Part shown: piece after piece, positions 18,507 through 28,521 of the stretch
Position numbering within the stretch: the first letter of the stretch is position 1
Layout of the letters: each line of letters opens with the position of its first letter
Origin: CAMDPA01 sp963825625
GTDB taxonomy: Bacteria > Pseudomonadota > Alphaproteobacteria > Rhizobiales > Hyphomicrobiaceae
Assembly (NCBI GenBank): GCA_963825625.1
Contig: CAWGUF010000012.1
Coordinates: 1-64,000 of the forward strand
Direction of reading: 5' to 3'
Length of the DNA: 64,000 nucleotides
Notes under the pieces: model-generated
Told to the model about the DNA's origin: nothing
The model's database searches: none
What the model saw: only the letters and a program-made list of their open reading frames with translations
Made by a program: the position numbers and the translations under genes

Positions 18507-19541
18507 TTGCCCGCCTCGAAAGATCAAGCCCGGTTCCTTCGCCTCGCGGCATTCGCCGTGTTGGCCGTCCTGCTGGCTGCTGCCGCCTGGTGGTACTGGG
18601 GCCGCGGTCCGCAAGTGAAGGTCCACCTGGCGACGCGCGGAAACGCTGCCGAGGTGGTCTACGCCACCGGCAATGTCGAGCCGGTTTTTTGGGCCAAGGT
18701 CGCGGCACCTGCCCGCAAGCGCATTGTCGACATGTGCCGTTGCGAAGGCAAGCAGGTACAGAAGGGGGACGTTCTGGCGCGCCTTGACAGCGTCGAGGAG
18801 CGAGCCGTTCTGCGCGAACTGGAGGCGCGGCTTGAAAGACTGAGAGCCGATGCCGAGCGCCTGCAGCGCCTGGTCGACCGCAACGCCACCTCGCGCGTGA
18901 CCCACGAGGAGAAGCTGACCCAAGTGCGCGAGTTTGAGGCTCGCGTCGCCGCGCAGAATGACCGCATCAACGACCTCGTGCTCAAGGCGCCGATGGACGG
19001 CGTTGTGCTCCGGCGTGACGGTGAGGTCGGCGAGATTGTCGGCACGACCAGCGCGGACGTTCTGTTCTGGGTCGGCAAGCCCAAGCCGTTGCGCGTGGTC
19101 GCCGACGTCAACGAGGAGGACATCAACAGGGTTCGCCCCGGCCAGAGCGTGTTGTTGCGCCATGAAGGCAACAGCGGTGATCCGTTGCGCGCCGAGGTCG
19201 GCGCCATAACCCCCAAGGGCGACCCCAGGACCAAGACCTTCCGTGTCTACTTCGACCTCCCGGATGATACGCCGCTGAAGGTCGGCATGAGCGTGGAGGC
19301 CAACGTCATTGTGCGCGAGACACAGAACGCCCTGCTTGTGCCGGCCGAGGCGGTCGCCAACGGCGCCGTGCAGGTGGTCGAGAACGGCCGCTTGCGCCAT
19401 GTGCCGGTGAAGATCGGAATCAAGGGCACGCGAATGGTCGAGGTCCTGTCCGGGCTGATGCCGGGGCAAACCGTCATCTCGCCGATCCGCGCCGACCTCA
19501 AAGCCGGCCAGCGCGTGCGCACGGAAAGCAAGCACCTGTGA
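18507..19541 (+). CDS. HlyD/MacA-type periplasmic adaptor of an ABC exporter
   Basis: The 344-residue protein probably uses a TTG start (MPASKDQARFLRL). It has an N-terminal anchor (AAFAVLAVLLAAAAWWYWG), a biotinyl-lipoyl half-motif (RIVDMCRCEGKQVQKGDVLA), a coiled-coil hairpin (residues ~90-155), the second half-motif LKAPMDGVVLRRDGEVGEIV and a beta-barrel ending LVPAEAVANG. This is the membrane-fusion adaptor of MacAB- or DevBCA-like exporters. Its stop overlaps the permease start (GTGA), so the three genes form one operon. The 292 bases upstream hold no gene that I can see and probably carry the promoter. Confidence 0.88.
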   Translation: MPASKDQARFLRLAAFAVLAVLLAAAAWWYWGRGPQVKVHLATRGNAAEVVYATGNVEPVFWAKVAAPARKRIVDMCRCEGKQVQKGDVLARLDSVEERAVLRELEARLERLRADAERLQRLVDRNATSRVTHEEKLTQVREFEARVAAQNDRINDLVLKAPMDGVVLRRDGEVGEIVGTTSADVLFWVGKPKPLRVVADVNEEDINRVRPGQSVLLRHEGNSGDPLRAEVGAITPKGDPRTKTFRVYFDLPDDTPLKVGMSVEANVIVRETQNALLVPAEAVANGAVQVVENGRLRHVPVKIGIKGTRMVEVLSGLMPGQTVISPIRADLKAGQRVRTESKHL

Positions 19542-20773
19542 GCCTGATCGTCGACATCGCCTGGACCCATGTCTCATCCCGCCTGCGTCAGACGCTGGTC
19601 GGTATGCTGGGCGTAGCGATGGGCGTCGGCTTCTCGGTGATGATGGCCGCACTGATGGAAGGCTCGCAGCGCGATTTCGTATCCCAGCTCGTCGATGCAC
19701 TGCCGCATATCACGGTCGGCGACGAGCGCCGCGAGCCGCCGCGCCAGCCCGCCGAGGATCTCTATCAGGCGGTGGAGTTCGCCGGCTTGCGCACCCCCGT
19801 GACGCGGCCCGGCATCAAGAATCCGTTCGCGATCATGTCCTCGATGGAGGGCTGGCTTGACGGTGCCGTGGCGCCCTCCGTGCAGGCGCGCGCGGTGATC
19901 CGCTATGCCGGCCGCGACACCGCCGCGAGCGTCATTGGCATCGATCCGCGTCGAGAACGCACGGTCTCCAAGTTGCCCACCCAGATCCGGCAGGGCGTCC
20001 TCGACGATCTCTACAAGGCGTCCAACGCGATAATCCTCGGCGACAAACTGGCAGCGAAGATCGGGGCGCGCGTCGGCAACAATATCGTGCTCGTTTCCGG
20101 CACCGGCGAGATACTGTCCTGCACGGTTGTCGCCATGCTGCACACCGGCATCTCGCAAAGCGACGAGACGCAGGCCTACACCCTCATCAAGACAGCCCAG
20201 ATCCTGGCCGGACAGACCGGTCTCGTGAACGCGCTCAGGATCCGCGCCTCCGACATCATGGCCGCGCGTGAGACCGCATCCCGCATCGAGGCGCAAACGG
20301 GCTACAAATCGGTGTCCTGGCAGGAAGCCAACGAGGACCTTCTGTCTGCGCTCGTGGTTCGCAACATCATCATGTACACCGTCGTCGGAGCAATTCTGCT
20401 GGTTGCCTCGTTCGGCACCTACAACATCATCTCCACCATCACGCACGAGAAGACACGCGACATCGCGATCCTGAAGTCGTTGGGCTTCACGTCCCACACG
20501 GTGCGCCGGATCTTCCTCCTCGAGGCGATGCTGATTGGCCTGGCAGGCACCGTGCTGGGCTGGGTGCTGGGCTATTTTCTGAGTGTTGCGGTGGGCTCCA
20601 TCGAGTTGAAAAGTCCATTCATGGATTCGACCCATATCCCGATCTTCTACACGCCCGTGCACTATCTGCTCGCCGCCTCCGTCGCCCTGACGGCATCTGC
20701 TATTGCCGGCTATCTGCCCGCCCGCAAGGCCGCCAGCGTGCAGCCCGTCGAGATCATCCGGGGCGCATCGTGA
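19538..20773 (+). CDS. FtsX/MacB-type ABC exporter permease
   Basis: The 411-residue permease has one N-terminal helix (TLVGMLGVAMGVGFSVMMAA), a long periplasmic domain (~45-260) and three C-terminal helices, with FGTYNIISTITHEKTRDIAI and LKSLGFTSHTVRRIFLLEA, the mechanotransmission signature of FtsX/MacB-like permeases. It ends YLPARKAASVQPVEIIRG. It overlaps the adaptor gene by 4 bases and the ATPase gene by 4. The closest functional analogues are DevC-type permeases, which export glycolipids or peptides with an HlyD partner. The convergent synthetase locus suggests that this exporter handles its product. Confidence 0.88.
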   Translation: MSLIVDIAWTHVSSRLRQTLVGMLGVAMGVGFSVMMAALMEGSQRDFVSQLVDALPHITVGDERREPPRQPAEDLYQAVEFAGLRTPVTRPGIKNPFAIMSSMEGWLDGAVAPSVQARAVIRYAGRDTAASVIGIDPRRERTVSKLPTQIRQGVLDDLYKASNAIILGDKLAAKIGARVGNNIVLVSGTGEILSCTVVAMLHTGISQSDETQAYTLIKTAQILAGQTGLVNALRIRASDIMAARETASRIEAQTGYKSVSWQEANEDLLSALVVRNIIMYTVVGAILLVASFGTYNIISTITHEKTRDIAILKSLGFTSHTVRRIFLLEAMLIGLAGTVLGWVLGYFLSVAVGSIELKSPFMDSTHIPIFYTPVHYLLAASVALTASAIAGYLPARKAASVQPVEIIRGAS

Positions 20774-21465
20774 TGGCAGACGGCGAAGCGAAAACGCCGC
20801 TGATCGAGGCGAGGTCGGTGACCAAGACCATCGACGGCGAGATCGTCACCACGCTCGTTCGCGACATCGATCTCAAGATCATGCCCGGCGAGTTCGTCGC
20901 CGTGATCGGCCCGTCCGGCTCCGGCAAGAGCTCGCTGCTCTATCTGCTCGGATTGTTGGATGTCCCGACTTCAGGTGAGGTGCTCGTCCAGGGGCGCGCC
21001 ACCAGCCGGCTCGACGAGATGGCCCGCGCGCGGCTGCGGCTCGAGCTGCTGGGATTTGTATTCCAGTTCCATTTTCTCTTGCCCGAGTTCAGCGCCCTCG
21101 ACAACGTGATGCTACCGATGCGCGCGCTTGCCCGGCTGGACGAGCCGCAACGACGCCAGCGCGCCACCCGGTTGCTGCACTCCCTCGGTCTGGAAGGTCA
21201 TACCCATAAGCGGCCGGGCCAGCTCTCTGGCGGCCAGCGCCAGCGTGTCGCCATCGCCCGCGCCCTTGCCAACGACCCGATGGTGCTGCTGGCCGACGAG
21301 CCGACCGGCAATCTCGACACGCACTCCAGCGAGCAGGTGCTCGAAATCTTTCGCAAGCTGGTCGACGAAACCGGCCGCGCCATAATCATCGTCACCCATG
21401 ACTTGGACCTGGCCGCGCGCACGGATCGTCAGGTCCGCCTTGTCGACGGCCGCATCGAGCACTGA
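20770..21465 (+). CDS. ABC exporter ATPase, LolD/MacB/DevA type
   Basis: The 231-residue ATPase has Walker A GPSGSGKSS, Q-loop FVFQFHFLLPEF, signature LSGGQRQRVAIARAL, Walker B VLLADEPTGNLDT and the switch His in IIIVTHDLDLA. This is the LolD/MacB/FtsE subgroup, which powers substrate extrusion from the membrane or periplasm. GTG at 20770 overlaps the permease stop; ATG at 20773 is the alternative start. The stop is 6 bases from the convergent phosphopantetheinyl transferase stop, so the two operons meet tail to tail. Confidence 0.9.
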   Translation: MMADGEAKTPLIEARSVTKTIDGEIVTTLVRDIDLKIMPGEFVAVIGPSGSGKSSLLYLLGLLDVPTSGEVLVQGRATSRLDEMARARLRLELLGFVFQFHFLLPEFSALDNVMLPMRALARLDEPQRRQRATRLLHSLGLEGHTHKRPGQLSGGQRQRVAIARALANDPMVLLADEPTGNLDTHSSEQVLEIFRKLVDETGRAIIIVTHDLDLAARTDRQVRLVDGRIEH

Positions 21466-21471
21466 GCCGCG

Positions 21472-22094
21472 TCAGCAAGCCGGCGCGCTCACGTCTACCG
21501 CCAGCGCACAGTAGAGGGCTCCGCCACCTATTGGCGCGATCCGTCTGGTAACGATCTCCACGCTCGGCCAGCCATCGCCCATCGCGGCCTCGAACACCGA
21601 GCCGTCGCGCAACAGCAGTTTGATGTGGCCGCTGCAATCAGGCAGCCCGAGGCCGTCCGCGATGCCGCGCCCCGTCACCTTCAGCGCGGCTTCCTTCGCG
21701 ACCCACAAGCGGAGGAAGAGTGCGCGCGCCTGCTCCGGCTCGAGCGCGGCGACAGCGGCAGCCTCCGCGCGTGCGAAATGATCGCGCGCCAACGCGACAG
21801 GATCAGGCACCGCCTTGGCATCATCGGGCTCGAGGTCGACGCCCACGGCCCGATCAGGTGCAAACCCCGCCAGCAGGACACCGTTTCGGTAGGACAGCGA
21901 TATGCCCAGTTCGTGAAAGGGGGCGCCAGCCGCGGCCGTCCGCTCGCACGACGGCCGATCACCAGATCCGTGTGCCCGGTATTGGCGGCGAGCTGCTCGT
22001 TGGCGCGCCGCGTATGCTCCTCCCGGTCCCCGCCGACACCCTCGATCAGCACAGCGCAAGCTGTGCCGATCCGCAACACCTCACCCTCATGCAT
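21472..22094 (-). CDS. 4'-phosphopantetheinyl transferase (one frameshift)
   Basis: The enzyme moves the phosphopantetheine arm of CoA to a carrier-protein serine. In the second frame the product reads FHELGISLSYRNGV, VGVDLEPDD (Mg site) and LRLWVAKEAALKVTGRGI (the WxxKEAxxK core). Its N-terminus lies in another frame from the ATG at 22094 (MHEGEVLRIGTACAVLIEG), joined near 21925 within a run of five C. The corrected length is about 207 residues. The start overlaps the end of the synthetase gene by 8 bases, so the two are co-translated. The obvious target is the thiolation domain of that synthetase. Confidence 0.85.
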
Positions 22095-25000
22095 GCTCCG
22101 CCGCAGCCTGTAGCGTCGGTTGCTCCGTCTGTTGCACGGCATCGCTTTGCGGGGAGATCGGAACGCGACGCACCGGCGCACCGGCCCAGGCCGTATGCGC
22201 TGGGATCGTCTCACCCTTCATCACGACCGAAAGCGGTTGGATGCGGGCGAAATCCCCGACCTTGGTGTCGTACAGCAGAATTGCCGCCGTACCGATCGTA
22301 ACGCCGCGTCCGATCTCGATATCGCCGACCTTCATCACCCTGTCCTCATAGAGATGGGTTTGCGGGCTGGCCATCATGTTGATGACGGCATAGTCGCCGA
22401 TTGTGATGCAATCGAACTCGGTGATGTCCGCGTTGTTGATCCAGGTGCCGCGGCCGATCTTCGTCCCATAAAGCCGCAGCAGCCATGGCATGAAGGGGGT
22501 GCCGCGCAGATAGTCGAGCAGCACCTTGCTGGACAGCCCGCCGTACAGCACCGCGACCGCTTCCGTCCGCATCGCCCACCACGACCACATCGGCTTCATC
22601 GTGGGCTTGTAGACGCCCATGAACACCCACTTCACGACCACCGAGATCAGGAACATGATGAACGAGGTGACGATGCCTGCCGCCAGGAACAGCAGAATTG
22701 CACCCGTCCAGTCCCCGCGGTCGATCGGAAACTCCAGCATGTCGGCCATGATGTAGGCCATGGAGATCAGCACCGCGGTCGGGAACGAGGTATGCAGCGC
22801 CTCGAATGTCATGCGGCCAAGCCGCATGCGCAATGGTGGCCGATAGGTCCAGTTCCTCGCGACCTCGACCTTCTGCCGGTTCGGCATCGGAATTGCGGGG
22901 CTGCCGAACCACGTCTCGCCGGATTTGACATGCAGGCTGTCTGGCAGCCGCGATTTCACCCCGATCAGTGCGTCGTCCTCGATCACTGCGCCCATCGGAA
23001 CGACAGCCAGGTTGCCGAAGAACACCCGGTCTCCCGTCTTGACGCGGTCGAGCCGCATGTAGCCCCTGCGCACATCTTCATCGCCGATGATCAGTTCGTC
23101 GCCGAGGAAATTGTTGGCGCCCAATTCGATGAGGTCGTAGCGGCCGGCGAAGTTGGAGGAGATCTCGGTGCCTTTGCCGACCTTGGTCCCCATCATGCGA
23201 TACCAGTTACGCATGAACACGGTGGCATAGAGCGAGTTCAGCGTCTCCAGCATCGTCTCCGTTGCCAGCATCAACGTCCACTTGCGGAAGTAGAACCAGC
23301 TGAAGATCGTGTGCTGTCCCGGCTTCACGCGTTGCGGGAACAGCGTCCAGCGCATCACCACGACGACTGCCATCGAGACGAACACCAGCGTCAGCGCCGC
23401 CGGCCACGCGAACAGGAACACCCATTCCCAAGGCACGACCTTGTCGCGCTCCCCGAACGTGAGCTCGTCGAGGTGGGACAGAATGTAGAACGCCGGGAAG
23501 ATCGGCAGCAGGCCGACCATCATCACGAGATTATAGGTCAGGAAGTAGCCGGCCGTCTGAAATCCGCGAGCGAGCGGCCCCAACTCGGGATGGGCCGGCA
23601 AGGCAGCGCGGTCGACCTGACCGACGCACCGCGACGGCGATCCGTCCCACTTCTCCCAGTCTCCGACATGCGCGCCTGCCGGAACGATCGTGAGGTCGCC
23701 GATTTCCGCGCCCTCGCCGATCACCGCATCATGGCCGATGACCGCCGCGTTGCCGATATAGGCGTCCGCACCGATTGTGATGCGGCCGATGTGCATTTCG
23801 TTGCCGATCACCTCGATGTTTGCGAGCTTGACCTTCGCGCCCAGGGTGGCCCGATCTCCGATCGAGATCAGGTCGACGGTCCCTTCCTCGAATTCGTTGA
23901 TGATCGCATCGCGTCCGATCTTCGCCCCCAGGCACCGCAGATAGATCCGCATCAGCGGTGAGCCCTGCAGGAATTTGTGCATGGTAAGGTGCACGATGCG
24001 CTGCATCAGCCAGATGCGAAAATAGTATGTGCCCCAGAGCGGATACACGCCGGGCTTGACGCGGCCGATCAGCAGCCACTTGAGCGCCACCACGACGACC
24101 TTCGTGCCGAGGTTGAGGCCGGCGAAGATCAGGCACAGGATCAGCACTTCTTTCCAGAGCGGAGCGTCCTCGCGCACGAGGTAGATCGATGACAGCAGCA
24201 GCCCGATCCACTGCGCCGTCACGATCGCGATAATGAACGGCAGCGCGGCCGCTTGCGCCAGACCGCACAGGAAGCGTCTGCGCCAGGGCGGTGGCTCGAA
24301 CGACAGATCCGTTCGCTCATTGCCCGCCGTTGCTGCCCGCTGATCGAGCGTTTGCCCAAGCCGGCGCAAAGTCCGCTCCTGGTAGACGTCCTGCAGCGCC
24401 ACCCCCGACAGGTGCGGCACCTTGCGGACCTCCGACACGAACCGCGCTGCCAGCAGCGAGTTTCCTCCCAGGTCGTTGAAGAAGTCCGCATCGAACGCCA
24501 CCGACGGCAGCCCGAGGATGTCCTTGGCAGCCTTCAGCAGGTGCGCTTCCGTGATCGAGCCGGGCGTTTCCTGCTCCGCGCCATCCCCGACCGAGGCAAC
24601 GATCGGCAATCTGGCCAGTGCACCGCGGTCGACCTTGCCGGACGCCAGCCGGGGCAGATCGTCCTCGTGCACCTGCCACACCGGCGGGATCATGTAGGGA
24701 GGTAATTTGGCCGTCAGCGCGGACTTCGCGGCTGCGGCATCGAAACCGCTTTCCTGTGCCGCCACGACATGCGCGACCAGCATGTCGCCGGCCGCCGGAT
24801 GCTGGGCAACCGCTACCGCTGCGGTTTTGACGCCAGTCTGATCCGCGATGAGCACCTCGATTTCGCCCAGTTCGATCCGGTAGCCTCGAATCTTGACCTG
24901 GGCATCGATCCGCCCGTGGAAAGCCAGCCGGCCTTGCTCGTCCATGCTGACCGCATCGCCGGTCCGGTATAGCACCGGATCACGGCCGTCCGATGCGAAA

Positions 25001-26221
25001 GGATTGCCGATGAATTTGGCCGCCGTGAGGTCCGGCAGGTTGATATAGCCCGCCGCTACGCCGGGCCCGCCGACCAACAGTTCCCCCTGCGTGCCAGAGG
25101 CGACGAGGTTCATATGCTCGTCGACCACGTAGGCGGTGTAGTTGGCAATCGGGCGCCCGATGGTCACGGGCTCTCCCGGCACCAGATCGATCGTCGTTGC
25201 CACCACGGTCGTCTCGGTCGGTCCGTAGGTGTTGACCAGTCTTCGTCCCGGACGAGCGAACCGCTCCACGATGGCAGGCGGACACGCTTCGCCGCCAACG
25301 ATCATCAGCCTGATGCTGTCGACATCACGCTCCAGCATCGAAAGCAGCGTCGGCACCGTGTCGATGACGGTAATGCCTTCCGCCTCCAGGACGTCGGCCA
25401 GCCGGTCCGTCTGCTTGATGGTATCCTCGCTGGCAACCTTGAGCGTAGCGCCGACAAGATACGGCACGAAAATCTCTTCCATCGAGAGATCGAACGCCAC
25501 CGATGCCTGCTGCAGCACGATGTCGTCGGCGTTGATGCCGAGCGCTTCGTTTCCAGCCCTCAGGTAATGGCAGATGTTGCGGTGCGTGACGACGATGCCT
25601 TTGGGCTTGCCCGTCGAGCCGGAGGTGTAGATCGCATAGGCCGGGCTGTCGGGATGTGTAGCGGGAAGCTCGCTGACGGTTTCCTCGCTGGCGAGCAGAT
25701 CCTCGACATACAGGACGGCGGCGCCGATCCCGGTAATCCGGTCTCCCATGGCGCGGTGCGAAACCAGCACGCACGAGCCGCAATCCACGAGGCTGGCATT
25801 GACCCGTTCCGCGGGCGCATCCGCATCGAACGGGATGAAGGCCGCACCTGACTTGATGATGCCGAGCATCGCAACATGCAGATCGAGCGAGCGCCGCAGC
25901 CACAGTCCGACGAACTGTCCTTCGCCGATCCCCTGCGCGCGGAGCGCCTCGGCCACGCGCGACGAAGTCTCTGTCGAGCTCTGCGTAGCTCATCACGAAG
26001 TCGCTGCCGGCGAGCCCGAGGGCTGCCTTCTCGGGGAATTGGCGGGCTGTCGACGAGAAGATGTCCGTCAGAGTTTCGTCGTGGCGGAGATCCGGGCGGT
26101 TTGGCCCGATCAGGCGAGAGGGGCCAAGAGCCCCCGAGGCATCTGCCATGTCTTTAGTCTCGAGTGGCGCCTCGATCGAATAGCCCGAGCGCGCCACAAA
26201 AACGCTCGGGACGACGGCCAC
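22087..26221 (-). CDS. Pls/PosA-family nonribosomal peptide synthetase-like protein (A-T-TM-hexapeptide domains)
   Basis: The order is adenylation, carrier and membrane parts. Adenylation motifs are YAIYTSGSTGKPKG (A3), FDLSMEEIF (A4, with the amino-binding Asp), NTYGPTETTV (A5), YRTGDAV (A7), GRIDAQVKIRGYRIELGEIE (A8) and PRLASGKVDR (A10). The carrier has DLGGNSLLAARF with the attachment Ser. About 700 residues follow with six membrane helices in three pairs, each pair leading into a left-handed beta-helix block of hexapeptide repeats (IGDRATLGAKVKLANIEVIG, IGRGVTIGTAAILLYDTKVG). This is the architecture of epsilon-poly-lysine synthase-like Pls/PosA enzymes, which lack a classical condensation domain. 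One extra base near 25955 splits off the first ~90 residues; the start is GTG 26221 or ATG 26149. Confidence 0.88.
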
Positions 26222-26422
26222 ACGCTAACCTCAGACTTGAGAATTCAAGCCAAATTGCAGCTGGGCAACGGGCCAGATTCCATAAGTTTCAAGTGGCTGC
26301 AATTGCTAAGAGTGATTACGGTGATTACGCGACAATATGTGACATGTTTACATCGAATTGTGGCAATTACTGAGGAAATTATGTCACGTTTTCGTCGGTT
26401 AGATGTCGCATTGGCGACGACC
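26222..26422 (-). promoter_or_regulatory. AT-rich upstream region of the synthetase gene
   Basis: This 201-base gap is clearly richer in A and T than its surroundings. It holds a tandem 9-base repeat (GTGATTACG twice, 26312-26329) and stretches such as TTACATCGAATTGTGGCAAT. It is the only non-coding DNA upstream of the synthetase/PPTase pair, so its promoter should lie here. I cannot assign -35/-10 boxes with confidence. Confidence 0.35.
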
Positions 26423-28279
26423 TCAAGGCACCCAGTCCGTGGACGCCACTTCTTGTTGGCCGACCAGGACTGCTAACGTGTCGACATCGGGAGGCTCTGG
26501 AATACCAATATCCAATTTCGGGTTCTTCAATTCGGCGAGTCCCCAACCCATGACCTCCCCATATGTCCGGGTGACCTGGAAACGAAGGCGTTGTTGGGCT
26601 TTGTACCATTCGTTTTTCAGTGGGTCGTCCTTGCAGCTTGCCAATTCCTCCGGCGCGGTCGCCCCCCAGCGCCGTTCCACGCAGTGATGCGGGTCGAACG
26701 ACAGGTCGAACAGCCGGTTGCTAACCTCCTCGAAGCCAAGGGTTTTGCTGGTCCCGTCGCTCTTGGTGTAAGTCACCGTGCAGGCCTTGGTCTCTTCCCG
26801 ATAGGCGGCAAGCAAATCCGCCCGCAGATTGCTGCCGCTGTAATCGAGCAGGCCGCTTTTTTTCTCGTAAAGCCGCAGGAACCTGGCGGCTTCCTCGCGC
26901 AGTTCCTCGAACGTGGTTTTCAGCCGCGCATCCCGCGACGGCGTGGAATAGGTCTCCCAATCGCCGCGCGTGGCGTAGATGTTTCGGGGCAGTCTCGGCG
27001 GCTGCGGCCTTAGGTGGACCCTGGCCTGGATCGCAAGCTCGATCGCCTGGGCGCGGTAGTGCAGGTCCTCGCACAGGCCCTTTATCGTGCTTCTGACCTC
27101 GTCGATGGGGTCGTACTTGAAACCGGGATAAGCCAGTCTGATGCGGAGGTAGTCGTAATAGTCCACGACCTGACCGCCGATCACGAACTTGCCCTGGCGC
27201 CAGTCGGTCGGGCGCACGCCGGAATTACCGTAGAATTGTTCGTCCGACCAGTCAGACAGGTCCTTGTCGGCCGTCAATTCGATCTGACCGCCGATCATTG
27301 AACCGTCTGCAGCGCGTTTCGCACCGACGAGCTTTTGCGGACGCCAGCGTTTGAAGCCGGCACCCATCTGTGGCTCGGCGCGCGCAAAATCGCGGGCGTA
27401 AACGCCGCGGGTCAGCGAGTTGTCGGGGTGCGAGTCGATATAGAATATGCGGCCGTTGTCGGTGACCTTGTAGACGATGGCGATATGGCCGTCCGGATCG
27501 AAGATGACGGTGCCGGGCTTGATACTCTCCCGCGTCAGCCGGACCGGATAGTAGTCCGGCAGCTTGTTGCCATTGTAATGCGGTGGGGTGCGGAAATGCT
27601 CGGTCGAAACGAACCGGCCGACGGTTGCCACCGCCAGGCGCCCGTCCGGCCCGGGGCCGACGATATCGTACCGCTCGACAATCTTGTTGCCGTGAATTTT
27701 CGGGGTGCTGCCGGGCGTCTTGGGGTGCGCCGCGTAGCGAACGGAAAACGAGAACGGCAGGCCGTTTTTCCAGGCAAAATAGGCACGCAGGAAATACGGC
27801 AGGTCGGCGCAGTCAGAATAGAATTTCAGATGCGGCGGGTTCGTTGCGTGGTAGTCCGGATTCGCTGCCGGTGAGACGATGCAATCGTGCACCGTTTTGC
27901 AGTCGCTCTCGCCGATCGCCGTAACGAATGCGGCGAACTTCCGTTCGTCCTCGTCAGACCATTGGGACTTCGAGATTCGCCATTGCCACTTGCTCCGGCT
28001 CGCCGGCAGCGTCGGGCGGGGCAGGACATTGGGCGCTTTGCCGGACCTTACAATACCATCCGGGTCCAATTCGCCGGCGCTCGCCAGGTTGTTCACCCGG
28101 CTTCGTTTGCCATTGGCGCGCAACTTGGATTTCGCGCCACGCGCGGACGACAAGCTTTCGTCGGTTCGGCTGTGACCTTCCCCGAAGGCACGGGAAGCCC
28201 AGTCGTCTGCCTGGACAGGAAATGTGCCAAGGAGCACGCATAGCCCGCCCCCCAACACGAAGCTCCGTGCATGCCGCAT
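26423..28279 (-). CDS. Large secreted protein with a papain-like Cys/His region, function unknown
   Basis: I start at 28279, which gives a signal peptide (MRHARSFVLGGGLCVLLGTF, then PVQA) and a product of about 618 residues; a start at 28363 would put 28 residues before it. The middle has a Cys in YSDCADLPYFLRAYFAWKN and, ~110 residues later, a His in TVIFDPDGHIAIVYKVTDNG followed by FYIDSH. This spacing and context (Cys at a helix start, then GHIAIVY strands) is that of NlpC/P60- or transglutaminase-like hydrolases. The C-terminal ~250 residues are helical and charged and belong to no family I know. The gene is between the synthetase promoter and ruvB, transcribed towards the synthetase. Catalysis is inferred only. 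Confidence 0.55.
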   Translation of the reverse strand: MRHARSFVLGGGLCVLLGTFPVQADDWASRAFGEGHSRTDESLSSARGAKSKLRANGKRSRVNNLASAGELDPDGIVRSGKAPNVLPRPTLPASRSKWQWRISKSQWSDEDERKFAAFVTAIGESDCKTVHDCIVSPAANPDYHATNPPHLKFYSDCADLPYFLRAYFAWKNGLPFSFSVRYAAHPKTPGSTPKIHGNKIVERYDIVGPGPDGRLAVATVGRFVSTEHFRTPPHYNGNKLPDYYPVRLTRESIKPGTVIFDPDGHIAIVYKVTDNGRIFYIDSHPDNSLTRGVYARDFARAEPQMGAGFKRWRPQKLVGAKRAADGSMIGGQIELTADKDLSDWSDEQFYGNSGVRPTDWRQGKFVIGGQVVDYYDYLRIRLAYPGFKYDPIDEVRSTIKGLCEDLHYRAQAIELAIQARVHLRPQPPRLPRNIYATRGDWETYSTPSRDARLKTTFEELREEAARFLRLYEKKSGLLDYSGSNLRADLLAAYREETKACTVTYTKSDGTSKTLGFEEVSNRLFDLSFDPHHCVERRWGATAPEELASCKDDPLKNEWYKAQQRLRFQVTRTYGEVMGWGLAELKNPKLDIGIPEPPDVDTLAVLVGQQEVASTDWVP

Positions 28280-28521
28280 CAGCACAGCCAACCCCGCGAA
28301 GTCTATATTATCCAAACTCCAATTATCCACAGATTTCCAACAAGTCCAGAACCAGGAAGACACAGCCTCGTGCGAAAGCGACGGTTCGCGCCCGTCCGGA
28401 GTGCTACGTGGTCATACCGATCGATGGTCGCGGTCGCATGGCCGCAATCGAATCCTTGCCAACCCGGCCCCGGTGCGCCACACGGGAGCGTGCAGCGGCA
28501 ACCCTGATTCGGCGCGAGCTA

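Noticed and set aside
22120..23961. 613-codon plus-strand open frame
   Set aside because: It is antisense to the synthetase and His/Arg-rich in the way of shadow frames, with no recognisable motif.
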